From: Deinococcus marmoris DSM 12784
Lineage (GTDB): Bacteria > Deinococcota > Deinococci > Deinococcales > Deinococcaceae
Direction of reading: 5' to 3'
NCBI RefSeq assembly: GCF_000701405.1
Contig: NZ_JNIV01000027.1
Coordinates: forward strand, 1-49,850
Length of the DNA stretch: 49,850 bases
Below are positions 1 through 7,588 of this stretch, in pieces (position 1 is the stretch's first letter; each line of letters starts with the position of its first letter). The translations under genes were made by a program, and so were the position numbers. Below the pieces are notes generated by a model that made no database searches, was not told where the DNA came from, and saw only the letters and a list, made by a program, of their open reading frames with translations.

Positions 1-2
1 TC

Positions 3-1583
3 ACGTTCAGCGGCGCGCAGGCGGCGGCCAACAACGGCGCGCCCGTCAACGCCGATCCCACCAGGCTCAGGCCGCAGACGGTGGTTCCCTTCCGCCCCAT
101 CGAACCCACCCGCGCCGACACGATCACCCTGCCAGCCGGCTACCGCTTTCAGGTGCTGGCCCCCTGGGGCGAGACGTTCACGGCAGATGGCCGCGAGATA
201 GGCTTTAACCACGACTTCATCGGCTACTTTCCGGCTGATCTGCTTGAGGGCGGTCAGAGCGCCACCGACGCTCTGCTGACCATCAACCACGAATACGTCA
301 ATCCCCTGTTCGTGGGTGGCAACACCACGGAGCGCACCCCCGCCCAGATCAGGAAAGAAATGGAATCGGTGGGCGTCAGCGTGGTGCGGGTCAGCAAGCA
401 GGGCCAGACCTGGAAAGTGGTGCCGGACGCCCGCAACCGACGGATTGATGCCATGACCAGGATTGAGCTGACCGGGCCGGTGCGCGGCACTGCGCCCGTC
501 AAGGGGGCCACCGTGGTCAGCGGGACGGTGGGCAACTGCTCCGGCGGCCAGACGCCGTGGGGCACGCTGCTGACCTGCGAGGAAAACGTGGACGGCTACG
601 CCAAAGCCTGGCCGGACAGCGGCTACGAGGCCATGCACCAGGGCTGGGTCACCGAGATTGATCCCTTCGACGCGGCCTGGATGCCCAAAAAGCGTACTGC
701 GATGGGCCGCTTCCGCCACGAGAACGCCGCCGTCAAGGTGGCCGGGGATGGCCGGGTGGTGGCGTACATGGGCGACGACATGCAGGACGCGTGCATCTAC
801 AAGTTTGTCAGCCGGGGCAGGTACAACCCGGCCAACCGCGCCGCCAACCGTGACCTGATGGCCGACGGTGATCTGTATGTCGCCAATTTCGGCAATGGCA
901 CCTGGGTGCTGCTGGACTACGACAGGAACAAGAAGTTGCAGGAGGCCAGGGACAGCGCGGGCAAGCCTGTCTTTGCCAGTCAGGCCGAGGTGCTGGCCGA
1001 CGCCCGCGCCAGCGCCCTGGCCGTGGGCGGCACGCCAGTAGACCGCCCGGAAGACATTGAAATCCACCCGCGCACCGGCGAGGTATATGCCGCGCTGACC
1101 AACAACAGCAAGCACGGCAACTACTTCGGCCACATCATCAAATTCCGCGAGGACAAGGGCGACTTCACCGCCGAGAAATTCCTGTGGGAAGTGTTCGCCT
1201 ACGGCGGCCCACAAAGCGGCTTTGCCAGCCCAGACAACCTGGTGTTCGATCCTTACGGCAACCTGTGGATGGTCACGGACAACAGCGACCTGGGCACCAA
1301 CCCGATCAAGGAATACCACGGCAACAACGCCATGTTCTTCTTTCCCACCGAGGGGCCGAATGCGGGCAAGGCGTACCGTTTTGCCGTCGGCCCGATAGAT
1401 GCCGAAATGACTGGCCCGGTGTTCTCGCCGGACGGCAAGACGCTGTTCCTGTCGGTACAGCACCCCGGCGAGGACAGCGAGAGCCTGGACAGGCTGACCA
1501 GCAACTTCGCGGCGGCAGCGGGCAGCAAGACGCCGCGCCCCACCCTGGTGGCCATCGAGGGCTTCCCAGGATGGACGGCATGA
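3..1583 (+). CDS. PhoX-family (DUF839) alkaline phosphatase-like protein, 5' end outside the window
   Basis: The reading frame is open from the first complete codon of the window, so the true start and any export signal lie upstream. The visible 527 codons have the PhoX/DUF839 layout: an entry segment (DTITLPAGYRFQVLAPWG), a central GNCSGGQTPWGTLLTCEE block typical of the family, and a later block with RPEDIEIHPRTGEVYAALTNN and GFASPDNLVFDPYGNLWMVTD, which are the beta-propeller segments carrying acidic calcium/iron ligands. PhoX enzymes are exported phosphomonoesterases that release phosphate from organic esters, usually through the Tat system. The substrate here is not deducible. The gene ends overlapping the next small ORF, which suggests co-transcription. 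The family call is firm; enzyme activity is inferred. Confidence 0.9.
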   Translation, partial: TFSGAQAAANNGAPVNADPTRLRPQTVVPFRPIEPTRADTITLPAGYRFQVLAPWGETFTADGREIGFNHDFIGYFPADLLEGGQSATDALLTINHEYVNPLFVGGNTTERTPAQIRKEMESVGVSVVRVSKQGQTWKVVPDARNRRIDAMTRIELTGPVRGTAPVKGATVVSGTVGNCSGGQTPWGTLLTCEENVDGYAKAWPDSGYEAMHQGWVTEIDPFDAAWMPKKRTAMGRFRHENAAVKVAGDGRVVAYMGDDMQDACIYKFVSRGRYNPANRAANRDLMADGDLYVANFGNGTWVLLDYDRNKKLQEARDSAGKPVFASQAEVLADARASALAVGGTPVDRPEDIEIHPRTGEVYAALTNNSKHGNYFGHIIKFREDKGDFTAEKFLWEVFAYGGPQSGFASPDNLVFDPYGNLWMVTDNSDLGTNPIKEYHGNNAMFFFPTEGPNAGKAYRFAVGPIDAEMTGPVFSPDGKTLFLSVQHPGEDSESLDRLTSNFAAAAGSKTPRPTLVAIEGFPGWTA

Positions 1584-1888
1584 CCCTCTGGCCGCGTTCC
1601 AGTGCGCCGTGGATCGTGGGCCGCCCCGCCCGCTTTTCGGACGCCGCCGAGGATTTCGTCAATGAACTGACCCGCCAGCAGCCGTGGCGCAAGGCCCGCT
1701 GTGAGGCGCGGCTGGAGGCGCTGGGCGAGAGCCTGGGCGATCCTGCCCTGGGCACTGAGTTTCCAGACGCCCGGCTGGAAGCGTGGCTAGACACCTGCCC
1801 CGAGAGTGAGCGGGCTGGGGCACGCGCCCTCCTGAAAGAATTTGAGATCTATTTGCGCGAGTGGGACTGGTTGCCTCCGCGTCTATAA
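1571..1888 (+). CDS. Small conserved-looking hypothetical protein, coupled to PhoX
   Basis: This 105-codon ORF begins at an ATG inside the last 13 bases of the PhoX gene. A GAGGG purine run at 1557-1561 is nine bases upstream. A second in-frame ATG at 1580 overlaps the PhoX stop codon (ATGA) and is the alternative start. The protein is acidic and rich in Arg, Glu and Leu, apparently all-helical, with no signal peptide, membrane segment or cysteine pair; it ends in an aromatic tail (YLREWDWLPPRL). I do not recognise a family. The overlap implies translation coupled to the phosphatase. Confidence 0.6.
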   Translation: MDGMTLWPRSSAPWIVGRPARFSDAAEDFVNELTRQQPWRKARCEARLEALGESLGDPALGTEFPDARLEAWLDTCPESERAGARALLKEFEIYLREWDWLPPRL

Positions 1889-1917
1889 CGCAAGCCCGGC
1901 TGGCGCTGGAGTCCGCT

Positions 1918-1994
1918 GGCACAGTCAGGCGGGCACAGTCAGCAGGCGGGCAGAGTCAGATGGGCACAGAAATTAGGCGGGCACAGAACGACAG
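1918..1994 (+). repeat. Degenerate GGCACAGTCAG-type short repeats
   Basis: Five imperfect units begin with GGCACAG or GGCAGAG, spaced 13 to 17 bases apart, in the non-coding stretch after the PhoX operon. Read on the minus strand the unit is close to CTGTGCCCGCCTGA. The minus-strand 3'-most unit (CTGTGCCAGCGGA) is nearly the unit of the tandem repeat at 4685-4736. No gene is visible between 1889 and 2069. Confidence 0.6.
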
Positions 1995-2069
1995 AGAAAT
2001 ACAGGCCGGGCTGGGAAAGACTGCGCTCCTGAACAGGTCTGCGCGATGCATTGAGGCGGCGTTGCTCCG

Positions 2070-2567
2070 CTAGGACTTCGTTTTGAAGGGCTCCTGGGCA
2101 ACCTCGTCGCCTCTCACTTGCCGAGGACGGGATTTTTGCGGTGAAACCCCCGCCGCACGCATGAATTCATAAGTGCGTCCCAGGTACACCTTCTTCCCGA
2201 ACTCCGTCTGAATCCACTGCTGAAGGTCTTTCCCCGCCGGAACGACGCCCGGCTCAAAATCCTCGTGCAGATGCCGGGCGAGGCGCTGCTGTTCGCTGGG
2301 GGTCAGGACCGTGGGCGCACCCGCATTGCTATGGCGTCCGTCCGCGAGGCTCTCCAGTCCCAGGGCGTGATACCGGGTGACGAGGGCATAGGACGTCACC
2401 CGGCTGTAGCGGGTCAACGCCAGGATTTCGGCCAGGGAGCGGCCTTCGGCCAGAAGCGCGAAGAACTGCGCTCTCCGCTGCTCGACCGCGCAGTCAGAAG
2501 TCTCGAAGAGTTGCCAGAAATCGGCGGCGGAGTGTTGCAGCGGCTGGGCAAAAAGAGCTGATTTCAT
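2070..2567 (-). CDS. IS630-type helix-turn-helix ORF lacking its DDE catalytic half
   Basis: The 165-residue protein has tandem helix-turn-helix/winged-helix segments (RSLAEILALTRYSRVTSYALVTRY, then TPSEQQRLARHL) and a third segment (LGRTYEFMRAAGVSPQKSRPR). This is the layout of the N-terminal DNA-binding part of IS630-family transposases. In intact elements the sequence after the GDEVAQEPFK-like region runs into the DDE domain; here a stop follows within a few residues and no DDE sequence lies downstream on this strand. On the minus strand a TACAAT box lies just before the ATG, so a nearly leaderless message is possible. It is either an insertion-sequence remnant or a domesticated DNA-binding protein. 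Confidence 0.65.
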   Translation of the reverse strand: MKSALFAQPLQHSAADFWQLFETSDCAVEQRRAQFFALLAEGRSLAEILALTRYSRVTSYALVTRYHALGLESLADGRHSNAGAPTVLTPSEQQRLARHLHEDFEPGVVPAGKDLQQWIQTEFGKKVYLGRTYEFMRAAGVSPQKSRPRQVRGDEVAQEPFKTKS

Positions 2568-2967
2568 GACCTATTGTAAGCGACTTAATCGGAATTAATC
2601 TTCGACGTTGTCGGACATGGCAGTGTAGGCCGTGAATCAGCAGAACGCCCCCCACAGCGCGCACTCGACGGTTTCACATACGCGTTGGCACAGATCACCG
2701 CGCCGAACCCCATTCGCTGACCGGATGCTGGAAAGGCTGAGCATCCCAGTTCAGTGACCAGCCTGCCAGACCGATGAATCCTCCAGGCAGAACGGCTGTT
2801 TCGATGGCTGCTGGGAAAGTGCAGTGGAAAGCGGTAAATTCACTCCGGGTCACGCACGGCCCACTTGCCGGACGCTGCCTTCATCATCCCTTCAGTGGAG
2901 CTTGAGCGGATGCTCAGCGGGGCGGGTTGTGACATGTCTGGAATCAGATGCTGAATAGCCTGAGCCT
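2568..2967. other. Non-coding stretch, probably decayed DNA
   Basis: About 400 bases with no ORF that looks coding on either strand. The left edge holds two GATTAA direct repeats (minus strand) flanking TTCC, next to the start of the IS630-type ORF. They could be part of the element's end, but no matching terminal inverted repeat was found. No terminator or tandem repeat was seen. Confidence 0.4.
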
Positions 2968-3246
2968 ATGGGAAAAGTTCCAGTCCGCAAGTTCACCTAT
3001 CTGAACTACGAGATAGAAATCATCAGGGAGCGCAGAAACCTTGCCCCCGTCTCAACGTTTGAACCCAGGCTCGGCGTCGAGGTCCGCTATGGCCTGAAGT
3101 TCGGCGGTCAGATGACGGATTGGAGCGAGTTCGTCGAAGCCACGAATGATGAGGTGTCCGCGAACAATCTGGCCGAGATGGGCCTGTGGCGGGCGCGGGA
3201 GCTGGAAAAGAAAGCGAGAACGGTTGTCGTCTCACCTGCGGCCTGA
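2968..3246 (+). CDS. Hypothetical protein, 92 residues
   Basis: A short ORF with balanced, protein-like composition (MGKVPVRKFTYLNYEIEI opening, then alternating polar and hydrophobic beta-like segments and an amphipathic C-terminal helix LAEMGLWRARELEKKAR). No signal peptide or membrane segment is present. The start has no clear ribosome-binding site; a -10-like box is not obvious either. It lies alone between a decayed stretch and a leftward terminator. I do not recognise the family; it could be a cytosolic accessory-region protein or a chance ORF. Confidence 0.5.
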   Translation: MGKVPVRKFTYLNYEIEIIRERRNLAPVSTFEPRLGVEVRYGLKFGGQMTDWSEFVEATNDEVSANNLAEMGLWRARELEKKARTVVVSPAA

Positions 3247-3290
3247 TGGGGGTCCGTATGGGCAACACATCACCGGTACCGTTTCAGACC

Positions 3291-3318
3291 AAAGAAAAAG
3301 CCCCACACATTGTGGGGC
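3291..3318 (-). terminator. Strong leftward rho-independent terminator
   Basis: A perfect 8-bp stem (GCCCCACA / TGTGGGGC, 3300-3307 and 3311-3318) with a three-base loop is flanked at 3291-3299 by AAAGAAAAA. On the minus strand this reads stem-loop followed by TTTTTCTTT, a classic intrinsic terminator for leftward transcription. No leftward gene ends here, so the transcript it serves is unknown. Confidence 0.75.
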
Positions 3319-3644
3319 GGTATTCCTGCCTACACGCGGGCAGGTCCTGCTGTTGACGGTAAGTTAGCCCGCCCCCTGTCACAGAAGCATGACGTTCGTC
3401 CCACACATGAAGAATTCCTCTGGGTGCTGTCCAGACATCGGCGTCCTGTCCAGATATTGCGGCGCTGCCCCGTATCGTCTTCGGCGAGACGCCAGAATCT
3501 GCGGGGCACGCCGCGATCAGAACCTACCTGCACGCCTGACTCGTTCACTGGCCTGAACACCGTCACTGCTTTGCAGCGTGGTACGGCGACGGGAAAGCTG
3601 AGGGCGTGTCCGCGCACACCCGTCGGATGCGGCATTCTGCGGGC
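3319..3644. other. Gene-free stretch upstream of azlC with hairpin and direct repeat
   Basis: Contains a second hairpin (CCTGCC 3325-3330 / GGCAGG 3339-3344) and two imperfect 19-bp direct repeats beginning CTGTCCAGA at 3427 and 3446. No coding ORF is convincing on either strand. The azlC promoter should be here but no clear -35/-10 pair was found. A leftward non-coding transcript ending at the terminator at 3291-3318 is possible. Confidence 0.4.
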
Positions 3645-4349
3645 ATGACCGATCCCTCCATGCCCTCGCCAGGTGGGGCCAGTTCCTTCTGGAAGGGCCT
3701 GCGCGCCTTCTTGCCGCTGGTTCCGGGCGTCATGCCCTTCGGTATGGTTGCGGGAATCGCGGCGGTGCAGGCTGGATTCACGCCCCTGGAGTCCATGGCC
3801 TTTTCCCTGATCGGCTACGCGGGATCGGCGCAACTGGTCGCCTCACAGATGTTCGGCCAGACGCCTGTCCTGCTGATCGTGCTGGCCACCCTGATCGTGA
3901 ACCTGCGCTTCGCCATGTACTCGGCCTCAATGCTGCCCCTTTTTGACGGTGTCCCGCTAGCGCGGCGCTGGCTCCTCGCCTACAGCCTGACCGATCAGAG
4001 CTACGCGGTAACGATGGGGCGGCCCGCCACAGAGCCAGATCCGGTGGCGTACTACACGGGAGCCACCGCGCTGATGTGGCTCACCTGGCAGATCGGAACG
4101 GCTGTCGGCGCGCTGCTCGGCGCGAAGATTCCCGCCAGTTGGCCCCTGGAATTTGCCGTGCCGCTGAGTTTCATCGCGCTGCTCGTTCCGGTGCTGAGAA
4201 GCAGACCGCAGATGCTGGCGGCAGGCATCTCCGCTGTGGTCGCGGTGGCCGCCCACAGCCTGCCGTTCCGCCTGAATCTGATTCTCGGGGCGGTGTGCGG
4301 CATTGCTGCGGGCCTGCTGGTCCAGCGCTGGAAGGGGCGGCAGCCATGA
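3645..4349 (+). CDS. azlC: AzlC-family branched-chain amino-acid exporter, large subunit
   Basis: A 234-residue polytopic membrane protein with the AzlC layout: an N-terminal FLPLVPGVMPFGMVAGIAA segment, a small-residue helix (SLIGYAGSAQLVASQMFG), then LRFAMYSASMLPLF and several further helices. AzlC pairs with the small AzlD protein to export branched-chain amino acids or their analogues at the cytoplasmic membrane. The ATG at 3645 is chosen because the upstream in-frame start at 3606 would add a polar, Arg-rich stretch not usual in the family. It overlaps azlD by ATGA, so the two are translated together. Confidence 0.9.
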   Translation: MTDPSMPSPGGASSFWKGLRAFLPLVPGVMPFGMVAGIAAVQAGFTPLESMAFSLIGYAGSAQLVASQMFGQTPVLLIVLATLIVNLRFAMYSASMLPLFDGVPLARRWLLAYSLTDQSYAVTMGRPATEPDPVAYYTGATALMWLTWQIGTAVGALLGAKIPASWPLEFAVPLSFIALLVPVLRSRPQMLAAGISAVVAVAAHSLPFRLNLILGAVCGIAAGLLVQRWKGRQP

Positions 4350-4651
4350 ACATCTGGCTCCTGATCGTCGGCGTCGGCCTCGGCAGCGTCCTGCTGCGCG
4401 CGTCATTTCTGGTGCTGCTGCGCGACCGCAAACTGCCAGAGAGCCTCACGCTGTCTTTGGGACTGGTGCCTGCGGCGGTGCTGGCGGCCCTGATCGCGCC
4501 GGAATTGCTGTATTCCCGGGAAAATGGCGTCTTCGATCCTTTCAGCCCACGGCTGGCGGCGGGTCTGCTGGCCGCCGCCGTGGCCTGGAAAACCCGCAAT
4601 CTGCTGTTGACGCTGATCGTCGGTCTGGGTCTGCTCGTGGTCCTGGGCTGA
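4346..4651 (+). CDS. azlD: AzlD-family small exporter subunit
   Basis: A 101-residue protein with about four predicted membrane helices (MNIWLLIVGVGLGSVLLRASF, LGLVPAAVLAALIAPELL, LAAGLLAAAVAWKT, LLLTLIVGLGLLVVLG). The length, the early Arg after the first helix and the position directly after azlC by an ATGA overlap are typical of AzlD. The product acts with AzlC as the small half of the exporter. The specificity (branched-chain amino acids or azaleucine-like compounds) is family knowledge and is not shown by the sequence. Confidence 0.88.
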   Translation: MNIWLLIVGVGLGSVLLRASFLVLLRDRKLPESLTLSLGLVPAAVLAALIAPELLYSRENGVFDPFSPRLAAGLLAAAVAWKTRNLLLTLIVGLGLLVVLG

Positions 4652-4684
4652 CCCGACTGTGCCGTTCCTGATGGGCGGAGCTGT

Positions 4685-4736
4685 TGTGCAGCGGGACTGT
4701 GCAGCGGGACTGTGCAGCCGGACTGTCCAGCGGGAC
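4685..4736 (+). repeat. Four tandem copies of a 13-bp unit
   Basis: Four head-to-tail copies of TGTGCAGCGGGAC: the first two are identical, the third has one change (GCCGGAC) and the fourth one change (TGTCCAG). The 13-base period is not a multiple of three, so short ORFs crossing it are not protein repeats. The unit resembles the minus-strand unit of the cluster at 1918-1994. Confidence 0.85.
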
Positions 4737-4878
4737 CAGCCGCTCACAGACGTATCTCTGGTGTGTGCCAGACATGGTGCCACGGACGTTGGGAATGATG
4801 AACGGCAGCCCGCCACATGTCGTGCAGGCCACACACCACTCGCTCCCGTGCCCCTACGGTGGGATCTGGAGGAGACCG

Positions 4879-4995
4879 ATGCCTCCTGCCGCTTTACCCA
4901 GATGGGTGTATGGATTCATGGCCGCGCTCCTCGTCCTGGCAGACCTGTCCACGTCCACACGCGCGGTCAATGATGATGGAGGCAAGAAAAGATGA
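4879..4995 (+). CDS. Possible 38-residue membrane peptide coupled to the flavoprotein gene
   Basis: A GGAGGAG ribosome-binding site at 4868-4874 precedes this ATG by four to five bases, the best site in the neighbourhood. The peptide has one hydrophobic segment (VYGFMAALLVLADL) after a short Pro/Arg start and a charged end (NDDGGKKR), as expected for a small single-pass membrane protein or a signal-like leader. Its stop codon overlaps the start of the downstream oxidoreductase (ATGA at 4992-4995), so translation would be coupled. Real coding status is uncertain; no known small protein family is recognised. Confidence 0.45.
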   Translation: MPPAALPRWVYGFMAALLVLADLSTSTRAVNDDGGKKR

Positions 4996-6518
4996 TGACC
5001 CATAACCCCACTCCCCCAGCCCACGCCTGGGCACACCCAACCGACCTCGGCACCACCCCACTCAAGGCCGACGTGGTGGTGATCGGGGCCGGTTCTGCGG
5101 GCCTCACGGCTGCCGGTCTGGCCGCCTCGCTGGGCCGCCGCGTGATCCTGGTGGAACGCGACAGGACCGGCGGGGAATGCCTGTTCACCGGCTGCGTGCC
5201 CTCCAAGGCGCTGCTGTCGCTGGCAAAGCGGGTGCATACCGCCCACGGCGCGGCCACCCTGGGCCTGGACGTCACGGGTCAGCCGGACTGGGCCGTCATC
5301 CGGGCGGAGGTGAGGCGGGTCATAGACCACTTCCAGACCGTGGACTCCCCCCAGGCCATCGCGCAGAGCGGCGTTACCGTCATCGCGGGCGAGGCGGCGT
5401 TCGTGTCGCCGCATGTGCTGGAGGTCACGCACGCACAGGGGAAACGCACCGTCATGGCGGGGGAGTTTGTGCTGGCAACCGGCTCCGAGGCGGTCATCCC
5501 CGACATCGAGGGTCTGCGGGACGTGCCCTTCCTGACGCACGAGACTATTTTTGACGTGCCGGAGCGCCCCGCCCACCTGATCGTGCTGGGGGGCGGCCCC
5601 ATCGGCTGCGAGCTGTCGCAGGCCTTTGCGCGGCTGGGCAGTCGGGTGACGACCGTGGATTCGGGGACCCGCCTGATCTCGCGGGACGAACCCGAGGCGT
5701 CGCAGGCTTTGCTGGACATCCTGCAAGAGGAGGGAATCACGGTACATCTGGACGCGCAGGCCGTCCGGGCCGAGGTCACGCCGGACGGGCTGCGGCTGCA
5801 CCTCAAAGGCGGCGAGGTGGTGGAAGGCACGCACCTGCTGGTGGCAGTGGGCAAGCGGCCCCGCGTGAATGGCCTGGGGCTGGACGTGATCGGCGCGGCT
5901 TTTGACGGCCACGGGCTGAAGGTCCGGCCCTCCATGCAGTCCGTCACCTGCCCTTACCTGTGGGGCGCGGGGGACGTGGTGGGCGGGCCGATGTTCACGC
6001 ACGGCGCGACGGAGCGCGGCCTCCTGGCGGGACTGGGTTCGGTGGCGTGGTGGGGCCGCGCCGCCGCCCGTTTGCGCGCTCCGGCAGGCCGGGTGGAACA
6101 GATTCCCTGGGTGACCTACACCGACCCCGAGATCGCCCACTGGGGCCAGACCGAGGCGCAGGCGGTGGAGCAGTACGGTGAGCGCGTCGTGGTGGTGGAT
6201 TACGATTTCACGCACCTTGACCGGGCCGTGACCGAGGGCGAGAAGGGATTCGTGAAACTGGTGGCCGTGCGGGGCGTACTGGGTACGCCACTGGGCCTGC
6301 GGGTGGTGGGCGCGCAGGCCGTGGGCAGCCGCGCCGGCGAACTGATCCAGGGCCTGAGCCTGTCGCCGCGCCTGGGCGTTCATCCCCTGCGGACAGCGCT
6401 GCTGCCCGTCTCCTATCCCACCTTTTCTGAGGCTACCCGGCAGACGTACCTGGGCCTGTTTACCGAGGGTCAGCATTTCGGGCGTGCGCGGCCAGGCCGG
6501 GCCGGTCCCGCCGCATGA
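4992..6518 (+). CDS. Mercuric-reductase-like FAD disulfide oxidoreductase
   Basis: A 508-residue class I pyridine-nucleotide disulfide oxidoreductase. It has an N-terminal FAD site (VVVIGAGSAGLTAAGLAA), the redox pair in GGECLFTGCVPSK (Cys63 and Cys68), an NAD(P) site (LIVLGGGPIGCELSQAFARLGS), the GAGDV flavin motif and the dimerisation domain. The catalytic His of lipoamide dehydrogenase and glutathione reductase (HPTxSE) is replaced by Tyr475 in SYPTFSE, as in MerA. There is no N-terminal heavy-metal domain or C-terminal vicinal Cys pair, so mercury reduction is doubtful. A GGAGG site at 4978-4982 supports the ATG at 4992. It overlaps the next flavin enzyme by ATGA. Confidence 0.85.
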   Translation: MMTHNPTPPAHAWAHPTDLGTTPLKADVVVIGAGSAGLTAAGLAASLGRRVILVERDRTGGECLFTGCVPSKALLSLAKRVHTAHGAATLGLDVTGQPDWAVIRAEVRRVIDHFQTVDSPQAIAQSGVTVIAGEAAFVSPHVLEVTHAQGKRTVMAGEFVLATGSEAVIPDIEGLRDVPFLTHETIFDVPERPAHLIVLGGGPIGCELSQAFARLGSRVTTVDSGTRLISRDEPEASQALLDILQEEGITVHLDAQAVRAEVTPDGLRLHLKGGEVVEGTHLLVAVGKRPRVNGLGLDVIGAAFDGHGLKVRPSMQSVTCPYLWGAGDVVGGPMFTHGATERGLLAGLGSVAWWGRAAARLRAPAGRVEQIPWVTYTDPEIAHWGQTEAQAVEQYGERVVVVDYDFTHLDRAVTEGEKGFVKLVAVRGVLGTPLGLRVVGAQAVGSRAGELIQGLSLSPRLGVHPLRTALLPVSYPTFSEATRQTYLGLFTEGQHFGRARPGRAGPAA

Positions 6519-7588
6519 CCGGCGACGCGCCGCTTGACGCGCTGGTGATCGGTGCCGGCTCGGCGGGCCTCGCGGCGGCCTACTGGCTGGCACGCCGGGG
6601 GCTGAGATTCAGCGTTCTGGAAGCCGGACCCAGTCCGTCCGGGGCGTGGCCCGCGTACTACAGCAGCCTGAAGCTGTTCACGCCTGCGCGGCACTCCAGC
6701 CTCCCGGGCCTGCCGTTTCCCGGCCCACCCAGCCATTATCCGTCCAGGGACGCCATGGCCGCCTACCTGCGCGCCTACGCCGCACACTTTGACCTGCCGA
6801 TTGAGCGGGATTCAGACGTCACCAGTGTGCAGCCCCAGGCGGGCGGCTTTGGGGTCACTGCACGGGATGGCCGGACGTGGTCAGCCCGGACGGTGGTGGC
6901 GGCCACCGGCACCTTCCGGCGGCCCCGGCAGCCAACCCTGCCGGGGGCCGAAAGCAGCGCCGTCAGGGTGATGCACTCCTCGGCGTACCGGCACCCGGAG
7001 CCTTTCGCGGGAGAGCGGATCGTGGTCGTCGGGGCCGGCAATTCCGGCGCACAGATCGCCGCAGAACTGGGCCGGGTAGCGCGGGTGACACTCGCGGCCC
7101 GCCACCCGCTGAGGCTTTTCCCGCAGCGGCCACTGGGCCATGATCTCACGGACTGGCTGACGTGGTCCGGCGTGGAGCGCCTGCCCCTGGGTGCTTTCGG
7201 ACGGGTGCCAGACGCGCAACCGGTCATCGCGGTACCGGGTCTGCGCGCCGCTCTGGGTCACGGAAATCCAGATGTCCGGCCCATGTTCACGGCCCTGACC
7301 CGTGACGGCGTGCGTTGGGCGGACGACACGGTGGAGGCCGTCGATACCGTGATCTTCGCAACTGGCTACGGCTGGAACGGCCCGGACCTGCCAGCAGGGG
7401 CCATCAGCGCGGACGGGGAACCCTGTCAGCGGCTCGGGATCAGCACGGCCCTTCCCGGCCTGTACTTCGTGGGCCTGCCCGGTCAGCGCACCGTGGCGTC
7501 CGGGACGGTGCGCGCCGCTGGCCCGGACGCGAAAGCCGTGGTGCGTCACCTGGCCCGTCACCTGGAGGGAACCCATGCGCCCCACTGA
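6515..7588 (+). CDS. Flavin-containing monooxygenase-like oxidoreductase
   Basis: A 357-residue protein with two dinucleotide-binding motifs: GAGSAGLAAAYWLARRG near residue 12 for FAD and VVVGAGNSGAQIAAELG near residue 175 for NADPH. It also carries the FMO/CzcO-type early motif (GAWPAYYSSLKLFTPARHS), a degenerate HSSAYRHPEPFAG linker and a late FATGYGW motif. These are features of the group including FMOs and Baeyer-Villiger-type enzymes, which oxygenate N, S or carbonyl groups with NADPH and O2. The start overlaps the upstream stop by ATGA, so the two flavoproteins are made together; the substrate is unknown. Confidence 0.85.
   Translation: MTGDAPLDALVIGAGSAGLAAAYWLARRGLRFSVLEAGPSPSGAWPAYYSSLKLFTPARHSSLPGLPFPGPPSHYPSRDAMAAYLRAYAAHFDLPIERDSDVTSVQPQAGGFGVTARDGRTWSARTVVAATGTFRRPRQPTLPGAESSAVRVMHSSAYRHPEPFAGERIVVVGAGNSGAQIAAELGRVARVTLAARHPLRLFPQRPLGHDLTDWLTWSGVERLPLGAFGRVPDAQPVIAVPGLRAALGHGNPDVRPMFTALTRDGVRWADDTVEAVDTVIFATGYGWNGPDLPAGAISADGEPCQRLGISTALPGLYFVGLPGQRTVASGTVRAAGPDAKAVVRHLARHLEGTHAPH

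Noticed and set aside
3319..3350. A GTATTCC-stem-like hairpin resembling a type I-E CRISPR repeat
   Set aside because: Only one copy, with no spacers or cas genes nearby; the 3' part does not match known repeats.
4659..4973. Short ORFs containing QRDCAAGL-type repeats
   Set aside because: They arise from the 13-base tandem repeat, whose period is not a multiple of three; no start signal supports them.
4854..6593. Long open frame on the minus strand through the flavoprotein gene
   Set aside because: High-GC antisense shadow rich in His, Arg, Gln and Pro, with no domain pattern.
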